NCBI GenBank assembly: GCA_964636685.1
Contig: CAZWUK010000019.1
Span: 1 to 29,979, forward strand
Reading direction: 5' to 3'
Source: CAZWUK01 sp964636685
GTDB lineage: Bacteria; Bacillota; Clostridia; Christensenellales; CAG-138
Length of the DNA: 29,979 nucleotides
Shown: positions 23,055-29,979 of the stretch, piece by piece
Layout of the letters: each line of letters opens with the position of its first letter
How positions within the stretch are numbered: the first letter of the stretch is position 1
Translations under genes and position numbers: made by a program
The notes under the pieces: model-generated
What the model saw: only the letters and a program-made list of their open reading frames with translations
The model's database searches: none
Told to the model about the DNA's origin: nothing

Positions 23055-24948
23055 ATGCGAGATTCCATAAAAAAGAGAATCAAAAGCCTGAACTCAGGTC
23101 GATTTCGAACCTATTGCACCATCGTTCTGCTGATGACGCTGGTTCTATTGGGCTATTCCTTCATTATCATTGGGCAGCTTCGCGCCGATACGATTGCAAA
23201 CAACAGAAGATTCACAGAGTATTTTAAAACGGCGCTTGCCAACAACCTGAACGGAATCAGCGACTTTGCATATAACATATTGCAAAGCAATTACAGCACG
23301 CAGCTGATTTCGGAAAAGCAGGAGGATCCCGAAAAAAACAGGATCATGGATAACGCGGCGGGGCTTCGCCATGAGATGTTTATGTATAAAAACTCCAACC
23401 GGCTGATTGGGGATATTATTGAATATTTTCCGGGGCTTGACATAATGGTTGGAAATAACGGCTATTATTCGCCCTTCGTTTATTATAAGAGCGGCAGTGG
23501 CTTTTGGCTGAACATGTCCTCCTCTCAGGAAAAATTTCAGCTGTGGATGAACAGCCTCTTTTCCGATAAGCGAGCCGGTTTTTACTACATCAACGACCTC
23601 AACGGTATCCCGACCGTATTCTACTATTGCAGCGTGCCAAATCCGCTTGACGAGAAGGAACGTAGGNNNNNNNNNNAGTCAAAAAGGGCTTCGGGAGATA
23701 TTGCAGGAGCTGGTGGTAGAGGGCGGATATGAGCTGGCGGTCATTACGGACGCGGAAGGCGTTGTTTACGCGCATTACGGTGAGATCCCCGGCTTCAGCG
23801 CGGACGACGCGTTTGACGGCGCCGCCGTCAAGAGCGGCTATTCTGTTTTTCAGACCAATTCGTCTTTGCTGGGGCTGAACTGCATCACCGTTCAGGAGAA
23901 AAACGCGGCCTATAAGATTATTTCCATGGTGAGCGTGACGCTCATGATCGGAATTGCGTTGACCATCGCGGTTGGCGTGACTTTCGCGGTTTACTACGCA
24001 GAGAAAAACCGCAGGGATATCTATAAAATCGCCGCATTGTTTGAAATCGGTCAAGAGGACACGCCGACGCTGGATTCGATCGGAAAACAGATCGATGCCA
24101 TGATCGCAAACAATCGGGCGGTCGTGGACGAGGCCGAGCGGCAGCAAAGAATCGTCGATTCATCCTTTTTGCGAGAGCTTCTTATCAGAAAGGGGATGAC
24201 TGCGGATGAGATCACGCTCCTTTCAACGCTGTACAATGAGGAGATTGAAAACGATACCTTCCTTTTGACGGTGATACGGCATGAGCGGGACAATACCGTC
24301 AATCACAGCGCGCTTTATGCCCTTATCACGCAGGCAGAGCAGGAGGGCTTTCGGATATACTATACGGATTTCATGCGTTCGCTGATCTTTTTGTGTAATT
24401 TTGACAGTGATTCTGAAAACGGAAAAATCAATCAACTCACGGACAGGATCTTGCAGGACGCGGCCAGTATCGGCATAACCGAGACCTGCGTTTTTACGAG
24501 CGCGCCGGTGGTTTCGATGGTCGAAGTTTTGCAGCAATGGGAGAGGATGCGTAAGCAAGCCTCCTGGCCGGCGGAGGAGCCGGACGGCAAAGCCGAGAAC
24601 GCAGCCGACGATAACGAAAAATATACGGACGCCACGGTGCTGGCGCATAAGATCGCCGTCGAGGAGTATAACAACTCGCAGCTCAGTCTGCAGCTTGTCG
24701 CTGAACGCGTCGGGGTCAGTCAAGCGTATCTTTCCAGGGTGTTTAAGCAAAAATACGGCATGAGCGTGATGCGCTACATCAATTACCTTCGCATCGACGA
24801 GGCAAAGCGGCTCATTACGTCGGGCTCCGAACCGTTAAAGGTGATTGCGCTCAAGGTTGGCTTTATCAGCGACATCAACCTGATAAGGGTGTTTAAAAAA
24901 TTCGAAAGCATAACCCCGGGGCTTTACAGAGAGAAAGAGGAACGGTAG
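23055..24948 (+). CDS. Transmembrane AraC-family transcriptional regulator (interrupted by assembly gap)
   Basis: Membrane one-component regulator: an extracellular sensor between two membrane segments and a cytoplasmic AraC DNA-binding domain. Membrane segment 1 is near residues 18-38 (TIVLLMTLVLLGYSFIIIG). The sensor follows, and a second segment (SVTLMIGIALTIAVGVTFAVYYA) comes after the gap. The C-terminal domain has both helix-turn-helix units: LSLQLVAERVGVSQAYLSRVFK and LKVIALKVGFISDINLIRVFKK. Ten N at 23667-23676 interrupt the sensor. The reading frame before the gap and that after it differ if the gap is exactly ten bases. Because ten N is a common placeholder, I infer an intact gene of unknown exact length. 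It precedes the sugar ABC transporter operon and probably controls it. Confidence 0.88.
23667..23676. other. Run of ten N (assembly gap)
   Basis: Ten undetermined bases inside the AraC-type gene, probably a scaffolding placeholder of unknown true length. Confidence 0.99.
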
Positions 24949-25266
24949 CAATACGGGCGCATGAACCTTTTCAAAACGGAATTGCTTTTGTTAATTCGCG
25001 CCGTTTGACGGGCGGTCGCGGCTGAAAAAACGAAGAAGAGCATAGCTTGCCATTTGATGGAGCGATTGAAAACAACCGAAAAGCAACATATCGAATTAAC
25101 ATTTTAAAAACCGTAAAAATCGCGCAACAACAGAATAACGGGCACAATTTGACAGAAAAAAGCACGGCCGGCGCGGCGGTTTTGTTTTGTATATTTCAGC
25201 TGCAAAAACAAGAAGGTATGATGAATACAGACCGTAACGGTTAATATGAAAAAAAGGGGAAACAAG
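24949..25266. promoter_or_regulatory. Control region between the regulator and the ABC transporter operon
   Basis: About 320 bases without a credible gene. After the regulator stop is an imperfect hairpin AAACGGAATT...AATTCGCGCCGTTT (about 24976-25008), a possible weak terminator. An AT-rich stretch (25075-25125) follows. A TATGAT at 25217-25222 with a poor -35 (TTTCAG) is the best -10 for the operon. ACCGTAACGGT at 25231-25241 is a perfect palindrome that would cover the transcription start and could be an operator. An unpaired TTGACA occurs at 25149-25154 with no matching -10. Confidence 0.45.
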
Positions 25267-26559
25267 ATGAAAAGAATCATTGCACTAGTCATGGCGTTGA
25301 TTACGCTTGCCGGCATGGTTGCCTGCAACGCGGAAGCACCCGCTGCAGACGCCAACAGCACGCAGCCCACCGTGCAGGCGACCGAACAACCCGCCGCTAC
25401 GACGCAGGCGCGCCCGTACGAAGGGGTATCCTTGACACTTTGGATGTGCCCCATGGCGAGCATCGACGAGGACAAGGCTTTTTGGCAAGAGCACCTGGAG
25501 GGCTTCACGGAGGAGACCGGCGCAGCCGTCAATGTAGAGATCGTTGATTGGTCGGAGCTGGACACAAAGCTGCACACGGGCTGGATGTCCAGCAACTGGG
25601 CGGATGTGACCTATCTGTACCCCACGCATATTTACGACGGTTCCACCGGCGGATTCCTGGAGCCGCTTGACGAATATTGGAGCGCGGAAGAAATCGCTGA
25701 TGAGAACTATTGGGATACCCTGGAGTTTAACGGCAAGCATTACGGCGCGCCCTTTGCCGGTGCAAGCGCGGACAGAGTCTATACGTATAATATGGACATC
25801 TTGAACGAATGCGGGATTACGCAGGTGCCGACCACATGGGATGAACTTCTGACGACCTGCGCGGCGATCAAGGAAAAACGCCCGGATGTTTATCCGTTTA
25901 TGATAAATCTCACAGGCGCCGAAGGCTACAGCAACGGGCTCATGAATTTCATCTTCCAGGCAGGCGGCGCCTTAACGTCTGCGGATGGCGAAACCTGCAC
26001 GGTGAATTCTCCCGAGGTTCGCCGGGCACTTGAATTCATGATGAAGCTATTTGACAATGGTTACTGGTCGAAGGACTCCCTCGGCCTTGATGCGGATACC
26101 GTCAGAGAGATGTTCCGGGAACAAAAGATCGCCATTACAAACACCATGTATCCGGTGAATTACTTTGGCGATGTGTCGTTCAATTGGATTGGCAGCACCG
26201 CAATGAAAGATACGCAGGACGGTGTTTTCAACGCGATCGACTGTCTTGCCGTGAATGCCGCCAGCAAGAACAAGCAGGCCGCTGTCGATATGCTGAAATA
26301 CATGCGCAGAGCAGAGGCCATGGACGATTACAATGCAAAGATCTATATTGGCAACGGCCATATGCTGGATTCCTGGAAGGCAAGCCAGACCGATCCGCGT
26401 ATTGCGGACGTCATCGCCCATCCGGAGCGTGCAAGACTGGTCGGCCCCACGAAGTACACGAATCTGGTCGATATTCTCTTTAAATACATGCAGTTGATGA
26501 TTACCGGCGATATCACCATCGATCAGCTGCAGGAACGCGTCATGGCCGACGTAGGATAA
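25267..26559 (+). CDS. ABC transporter sugar-binding lipoprotein (CUT1 type)
   Basis: Extracellular solute-binding protein of family 1 that delivers a sugar or oligosaccharide to the permeases that follow. It has 430 residues. A signal peptide ends at lipobox Cys20 (MVAC), followed by an Ala/Thr/Gln-rich linker. The mature part starts VSLTLWMCPM and shows SBP_1 features: WADVTYLYP, YGAPFAGASADRVYTYNMDILNECGI, VPTTWDELL and the C-terminal VMADV. The ATG at 25267 is chosen over one seven codons earlier because GGGGA lies seven bases before it and the signal peptide then starts MKRII. Substrate is unproven; the GH32 enzyme in the operon suggests sucrose or fructo-oligosaccharides. Confidence 0.93.
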   Translation: MKRIIALVMALITLAGMVACNAEAPAADANSTQPTVQATEQPAATTQARPYEGVSLTLWMCPMASIDEDKAFWQEHLEGFTEETGAAVNVEIVDWSELDTKLHTGWMSSNWADVTYLYPTHIYDGSTGGFLEPLDEYWSAEEIADENYWDTLEFNGKHYGAPFAGASADRVYTYNMDILNECGITQVPTTWDELLTTCAAIKEKRPDVYPFMINLTGAEGYSNGLMNFIFQAGGALTSADGETCTVNSPEVRRALEFMMKLFDNGYWSKDSLGLDADTVREMFREQKIAITNTMYPVNYFGDVSFNWIGSTAMKDTQDGVFNAIDCLAVNAASKNKQAAVDMLKYMRRAEAMDDYNAKIYIGNGHMLDSWKASQTDPRIADVIAHPERARLVGPTKYTNLVDILFKYMQLMITGDITIDQLQERVMADVG

Positions 26560-26566
26560 TAACAGA

Positions 26567-27439
26567 ATGAACAGGAAAGCCAAGGCGAACAGGGAAGGAT
26601 ATTCATATATCCTTCCCAGTCTATTGATGCTAATTGCCTTTTCCTTTATACCCATTGCGATCACCATCTATCTCAGCTTTCAAAACTATAACGGGTTGAG
26701 CGCGCCGCAATGGATTGGGTTGGCAAACTACGGGAAGGCCTTTCAGGATTTTGCCGTCATAGAATCGTTGAAAAACACGCTGCTCTTTACGGTAGTAACC
26801 GTTCCCATACAAACAGCCTTCGCTTTGGCTGTGGCGGCGCTTCTGGCGGCTCGTTATAGGAACCGGTTCGGCAGCTTTGTGCGCAGCGCGCTGTTTGTTC
26901 CGGTGCTCTGTTCGGCTACGCTGGTCGGCTCCATATTTTTCTATGTATTTGCCGCCAAGGAGGATTCGATCGCCAATACCGTCATCAGCTGGTTTGGCAT
27001 GGCGAAGGTGAACTGGCTGGGCTCCACAACCACTTCGCTTTGGGTGGTCATGTTTGTCAGTATCTGGAAAAGCGTCGGGTATTTTATCGTGATCTTCTAT
27101 GCCGGGATCATGGACATCCCCGTCAGCCTCTACGAAGTATCGCAGATTGACGGCGCCAGTAAATGGAAGCAGTTTTTCTATATTACAATACCGAACCTTA
27201 AAAACGTTTTGTATATGGTCATTACGATATCCATCATCTGGTCGCTGCAATTTTTCGATATCACCTACGCCATGACGAAGGGCGGCCCGGGGTACGCGAC
27301 CTCCTCCTTGGTCTATGTGGTTTACAAAGAGGGCTTTACTTATTTTAATATGGGCTATGCGTCCGCTGTTGCGATCATTCTGGCGATTATCATCGTTATC
27401 TTTACGTTGATTCAGCGAGCCGCTATGAAAGAGGACTGA
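26567..27439 (+). CDS. Sugar ABC transporter permease, MalF/UgpA type
   Basis: First membrane component of the CUT1 importer. It has 290 residues with six hydrophobic segments. The N-terminus YSYILPSLLMLIAFSFIPI is typical of the MalF/UgpA half. The EAA loop that contacts the ATPase is EVSQIDGASKWKQFFYITIPNLKN near residues 188-211 (motif EVSQIDGA...IPNLK). GGPGYATSSLVYVVYKEGF near the end is a family signature. It follows the binding protein by seven bases and the second permease by two, so the three genes are one transcription unit. No strong ribosome site is visible before this start, which suggests coupling. Confidence 0.95.
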   Translation: MNRKAKANREGYSYILPSLLMLIAFSFIPIAITIYLSFQNYNGLSAPQWIGLANYGKAFQDFAVIESLKNTLLFTVVTVPIQTAFALAVAALLAARYRNRFGSFVRSALFVPVLCSATLVGSIFFYVFAAKEDSIANTVISWFGMAKVNWLGSTTTSLWVVMFVSIWKSVGYFIVIFYAGIMDIPVSLYEVSQIDGASKWKQFFYITIPNLKNVLYMVITISIIWSLQFFDITYAMTKGGPGYATSSLVYVVYKEGFTYFNMGYASAVAIILAIIIVIFTLIQRAAMKED

Positions 27440-27441
27440 CT

Positions 27442-28296
27442 ATGGAGACAAGAAAAATCCGTTTTGCGCGATTGCGCGAGGTGTTCAGCGATACCATCCT
27501 GCGCGCGATATTGATCGCGCTGGTCATTGTTGCCGCGTTTCCGTTTGTCTATATGGCGCTGATCTCGCTGATTGAGACCAACAGCATGACATTGACCATA
27601 GACAAGCTGAAAAATGCGACATGGACGCTGGATTATTATAAGCGGCTGTACATTGGCTCCGGCAACTTCCTGAAATACCTCCTGAACAGTCTGATTGTAT
27701 CGCTGTACGCCTGCTTTGTGACGTGCGTCTTTTCAACGATGGCGGCGTATGCTTTCGCAAAAAAAAGATTTGTCGGCAGCGACGCGATCTATTATGCGTA
27801 TCTGTTTACGATGATGATACCGGGGCATGCCGTTCTGATCCCGCAATTTCTGATGATTCGAGCGCTCAATCTGATGAACTCCTACACGGCGTTGGCACTG
27901 CCCTGCTGCTGCATTGCGTATGGCGTGCTGCTGATGCGTTCGTTTATCAAGAGCCTGCCGGATGAGCTTTTGGAGGCGGCAGACATCGACGGATGCGGTG
28001 AAGCGAAGAAGTTCATCAACATTGTGATCCCCCTTGTAAAGCCGGCGATCATCTCGCTGGCAATCTATACGTTCATTACGGTTTGGGGCAATCTGCTCTG
28101 GCCGCTGATCGTTGCTTCGGGAGACAAGACAACGGTAACGCTCGCTGTTTCCGCGCTGACAAACGGCCTAAAGGTTACGGATTACGGCTATGTCATGGCG
28201 GGGGCAACCTCGGCCTTTGTCCTGCCGTTTATCCTGTACCTCCTATTGCAAAAGCAGTTTGTCGAAGGAATCGCGCTGAGCGGCATCAAAGGGTGA
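27442..28296 (+). CDS. Sugar ABC transporter permease, MalG/UgpE type
   Basis: Second membrane component of the CUT1 importer. It has 284 residues and six hydrophobic segments. The EAA loop is ELLEAADIDGCGEAKKFINIVIPL, followed by VKPAIISLAIYTFI. YFLNSLIVSL-type (FLKYLLNSLIVSLYACF) and TMMIPGHAVLIPQFLM segments are standard for this half. It lies two bases after the first permease, with GAGGAC before the ATG. No nucleotide-binding protein gene is in the window; CUT1 importers in Gram-positive bacteria often share one MsiK/MsmK-type ATPase encoded elsewhere. Confidence 0.95.
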   Translation: METRKIRFARLREVFSDTILRAILIALVIVAAFPFVYMALISLIETNSMTLTIDKLKNATWTLDYYKRLYIGSGNFLKYLLNSLIVSLYACFVTCVFSTMAAYAFAKKRFVGSDAIYYAYLFTMMIPGHAVLIPQFLMIRALNLMNSYTALALPCCCIAYGVLLMRSFIKSLPDELLEAADIDGCGEAKKFINIVIPLVKPAIISLAIYTFITVWGNLLWPLIVASGDKTTVTLAVSALTNGLKVTDYGYVMAGATSAFVLPFILYLLLQKQFVEGIALSGIKG

Positions 28297-28315
28297 TTTC
28301 CAAAGGACGGACGAT

Positions 28316-28345
28316 CCCTTCCTGCGCTTTCGGGAAGGTCTGTAT
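28316..28345 (+). terminator. Weak hairpin between permease and GH32 genes
   Basis: CCTTCC (28317-28322) pairs with GGAAGG (28333-28338) around ten bases, followed by TCTGTATTATT. The stem is short, so it may only reduce read-through into the GH32 gene. Confidence 0.3.
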
Positions 28346-28357
28346 TATTGAGGAGAA

Positions 28358-29818
28358 ATGACAAAAATGATAACGGATTATGTGATCGAAAGAGAAGACC
28401 GTCGCCAGCCTTTCAGACCGCGGCTGCATTTTACCGCGCCATACGGATGGATCAACGATCCGAACGGTTTGATCTACTTCAAGGGCCTGTACCATATTTT
28501 TTACCAGCACTTGCCTGAGAAGCTGGACTGGGTCGATGTAAAAATGTATTGGGGCCATGCGGTAAGCAAAGACCTGCTCAATTGGAGCGACCTTCCTGTC
28601 GCCCTCGCCCCGGATCAACCGTATGAGGACTATCCCGGCGGCGGCTGCTGGTCGGGGTCGGCAATCGAATGGCAAGAGAAGCTCTACCTTTTCTATACGG
28701 GCTGCGTTGGAGAAGGGGATACGCTGCGCCAGACGCAGAATCTGGCGGTATCGGAGGACGGCGTACATTTCGAAAAGTATGCCGGGAATCCGATTATTCC
28801 AATACCGCCCGCTTTCGGCGGAGCGGATTTCCGAGATCCCAAGGTTTTCAGACAGAACGAAAGCTTCTATCTGGTTGCAGCGGGAAGCGTTCCCAAAGTG
28901 GGCGATGGCTCGATGGGCTGCGTCTATCTCTACAAGTCGCAGGATCTGTATCATTGGGAGTACACAAGCACGATCATTGGCCCGACAGAGGAATACGGTG
29001 AGATGTTCGAATGCCCGGACTTTTTCCCGCTGGGCGATCAGTGGGTGCTTTCAGTATGCCTTATGAAGAACGCGAACCATCTGTCAAATGCGTTTTTCGT
29101 GGGAGACATGGATTTTGAGAACGGAAAATTTCATATCAACAGGATGCAGACGCAGGATCTGGGCGGCTATTGGTTCGCTCCGCAGACCTTCGAAGGGCCG
29201 GACGGACGGCGCGTACAGATTTGCTGGCAGAACACCTGCCTGTGGATGCAGTGGTTTAACGACTGGGGCCCCACGCAGGCCGAAGGGTGGCGCAGCTGCC
29301 TGAGTCTGCCGCATATTCTGACGCTGGACGCTGCCCGGCACATTCATTCCGCGCCAATTTCGATTGCGGGCGCATTGGCGGAGGATCTGCGCACAGACGT
29401 CCTGCCGCTCGGACAGACTCCGGTGTTTCTTCATCCCGCAGACCCGCTTTGCTTTGAGCTGCGGTTTACCGTTGTACCGGAAAAATGCTTTTCCGGCGTG
29501 GTAGAGGTCGGCGTCGCGGGGAGGAATGAAAAATATAGTCGTCTCAGCCTGGATCTTGTGAGACGAAAAATGATCCTCGCTGTCAACGATTGCCGAAGCC
29601 CGTACGGAAACGGAACGGTTCTTGCCGAGCTTCCGGATACGCGGGAGGTGGATGTGCGCATTCAGCTTGACCACAGCAGCCTCGAAATCTGTTTCAACGA
29701 CGATACGCATTGCGTCGCTTGCGTCTATCCGGAAGAAACGCAGAACGAATTGTGGATCCGGACGCCCTATACAACCGCGCAGCTCGAAAATGTAAGGCTG
29801 GCGTCCTTGAGGAGATAA
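28358..29818 (+). CDS. Glycoside hydrolase family 32 beta-fructosidase (sucrose/fructan hydrolase)
   Basis: Retaining beta-fructosidase that releases fructose from sucrose, sucrose 6-phosphate or short fructans. It has 486 residues, normal length. The five-bladed propeller starts with the nucleophile motif WINDPNG, Asp34. FRDPK (159-163) holds the transition-state stabiliser Asp160. ECPD (218-221) holds the acid/base Glu218. The C-terminal beta-sandwich ends with LEICFNDD and WIRTPYTTAQLENVRL. No signal peptide is present, so the enzyme is cytoplasmic and acts on imported sugar. The start is uncertain: AGGAG is only two bases before the first ATG (28358) and eleven before a second in-frame ATG (28367). 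Non-PTS context favours unphosphorylated substrate. Confidence 0.95.
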   Translation: MTKMITDYVIEREDRRQPFRPRLHFTAPYGWINDPNGLIYFKGLYHIFYQHLPEKLDWVDVKMYWGHAVSKDLLNWSDLPVALAPDQPYEDYPGGGCWSGSAIEWQEKLYLFYTGCVGEGDTLRQTQNLAVSEDGVHFEKYAGNPIIPIPPAFGGADFRDPKVFRQNESFYLVAAGSVPKVGDGSMGCVYLYKSQDLYHWEYTSTIIGPTEEYGEMFECPDFFPLGDQWVLSVCLMKNANHLSNAFFVGDMDFENGKFHINRMQTQDLGGYWFAPQTFEGPDGRRVQICWQNTCLWMQWFNDWGPTQAEGWRSCLSLPHILTLDAARHIHSAPISIAGALAEDLRTDVLPLGQTPVFLHPADPLCFELRFTVVPEKCFSGVVEVGVAGRNEKYSRLSLDLVRRKMILAVNDCRSPYGNGTVLAELPDTREVDVRIQLDHSSLEICFNDDTHCVACVYPEETQNELWIRTPYTTAQLENVRLASLRR

Positions 29819-29825
29819 GCGGCAT

Positions 29826-29979
29826 ATGGACTTTCAAAATGTCAGGCGCTATTTGGAACGCGCCGTTACGGAATATCAACTGCCGGCGCTGGATGTTATC
29901 ATAACGCAGCAGGGAAAAGAGCGCTATCGCTACCGTTACAATTGCGAGAGTGATAGTATGTATATCGGGTATTCCTCTA
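29826..29979 (+). CDS. Probable beta-lactamase-family serine hydrolase, N-terminus only
   Basis: Fifty-one codons are visible before the window ends. The protein starts MDFQNVRRYLERAVTEYQLP and continues with LDVIITQQGKERYRYRYN. This matches the usual opening of class C beta-lactamase-like serine hydrolases, in which a helix is followed by a strand, a short turn with a Gly and a second strand before the SxxK motif. The catalytic motifs lie outside, so the call is tentative. The ATG is seven bases after the GH32 stop, with AGGAG eleven bases upstream, and it is probably in the same operon. Confidence 0.55.
   Translation, partial: MDFQNVRRYLERAVTEYQLPALDVIITQQGKERYRYRYNCESDSMYIGYSS

Overview
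The window looks like a draft chromosome contig from an anaerobic, diaminopimelate-type member of the Bacillota, most likely class Clostridia. Evidence: a division/cell-wall (dcw) cluster that starts with mraZ-rsmH-ftsL and a PASTA-tailed class B PBP; a MurE with the meso-DAP-type DNPR motif; a 'reverse' rubrerythrin with its rubredoxin domain first; Gram-positive-type ribosome binding sites (GGAGG) and sigma-A promoters; and tRNA genes that encode CCA. The DNA is moderately GC rich by eye. A run of ten N inside one gene marks a scaffold join, so this is a draft assembly, possibly a metagenome bin. I cannot name the genus.

Region 1 (1-14.2 kb) is the dcw cluster. A type IIA topoisomerase B subunit (ParE/GyrB, C-terminus beyond the window edge) reads leftward and diverges from mraZ. 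Rightward follow mraZ, rsmH, ftsL-like, spoVD/ftsI, murE, mraY, murD, ftsW/spoVE, murA and ftsQ. These make and polymerise the peptidoglycan precursor and build the septal synthase. murF, murG and murC are absent from positions where some are usually found, and ftsA/ftsZ do not follow ftsQ. The mraZ promoter carries three MraZ-type boxes at 10-bp spacing.

Region 2 (14.2-19.5 kb) holds other envelope and stress genes. A palindrome-rich intergenic element of about 250 bp is followed by a leftward membrane-anchored peptidoglycan-binding protein. Next come a leftward reverse-rubrerythrin/deoC pair whose stop and start codons overlap, a rightward D,D-carboxypeptidase, an orphan phage-type holin, and a tRNA-Thr(CGT)/tRNA-Pro(CGG) pair driven by a fully consensus promoter and closed by a terminator.

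Region 3 (19.5-22.9 kb) is a set of small transcription units: a 71-residue protein of unknown function with its own promoter, a PEBP-family lipoprotein, a cation/proton antiporter and a leftward VOC-family protein.

Region 4 (22.9-30 kb) is a carbohydrate-use locus. A transmembrane AraC-type regulator (containing the N gap) precedes a solute-binding lipoprotein, two CUT1-type permeases, a cytoplasmic GH32 beta-fructosidase and the start of a probable beta-lactamase-fold serine hydrolase. The likely picture is uptake of sucrose or short fructans and their hydrolysis inside the cell; no ATPase gene is present, so a shared ATPase is presumed.

I found no CRISPR array, insertion sequence or clear prophage, and no gene set that I can call a new system. 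The most interesting points are the reduced dcw gene content, the extended FtsQ, the structured intergenic elements, the orphan holin beside tRNA genes and the reverse-rubrerythrin/deoC coupling.
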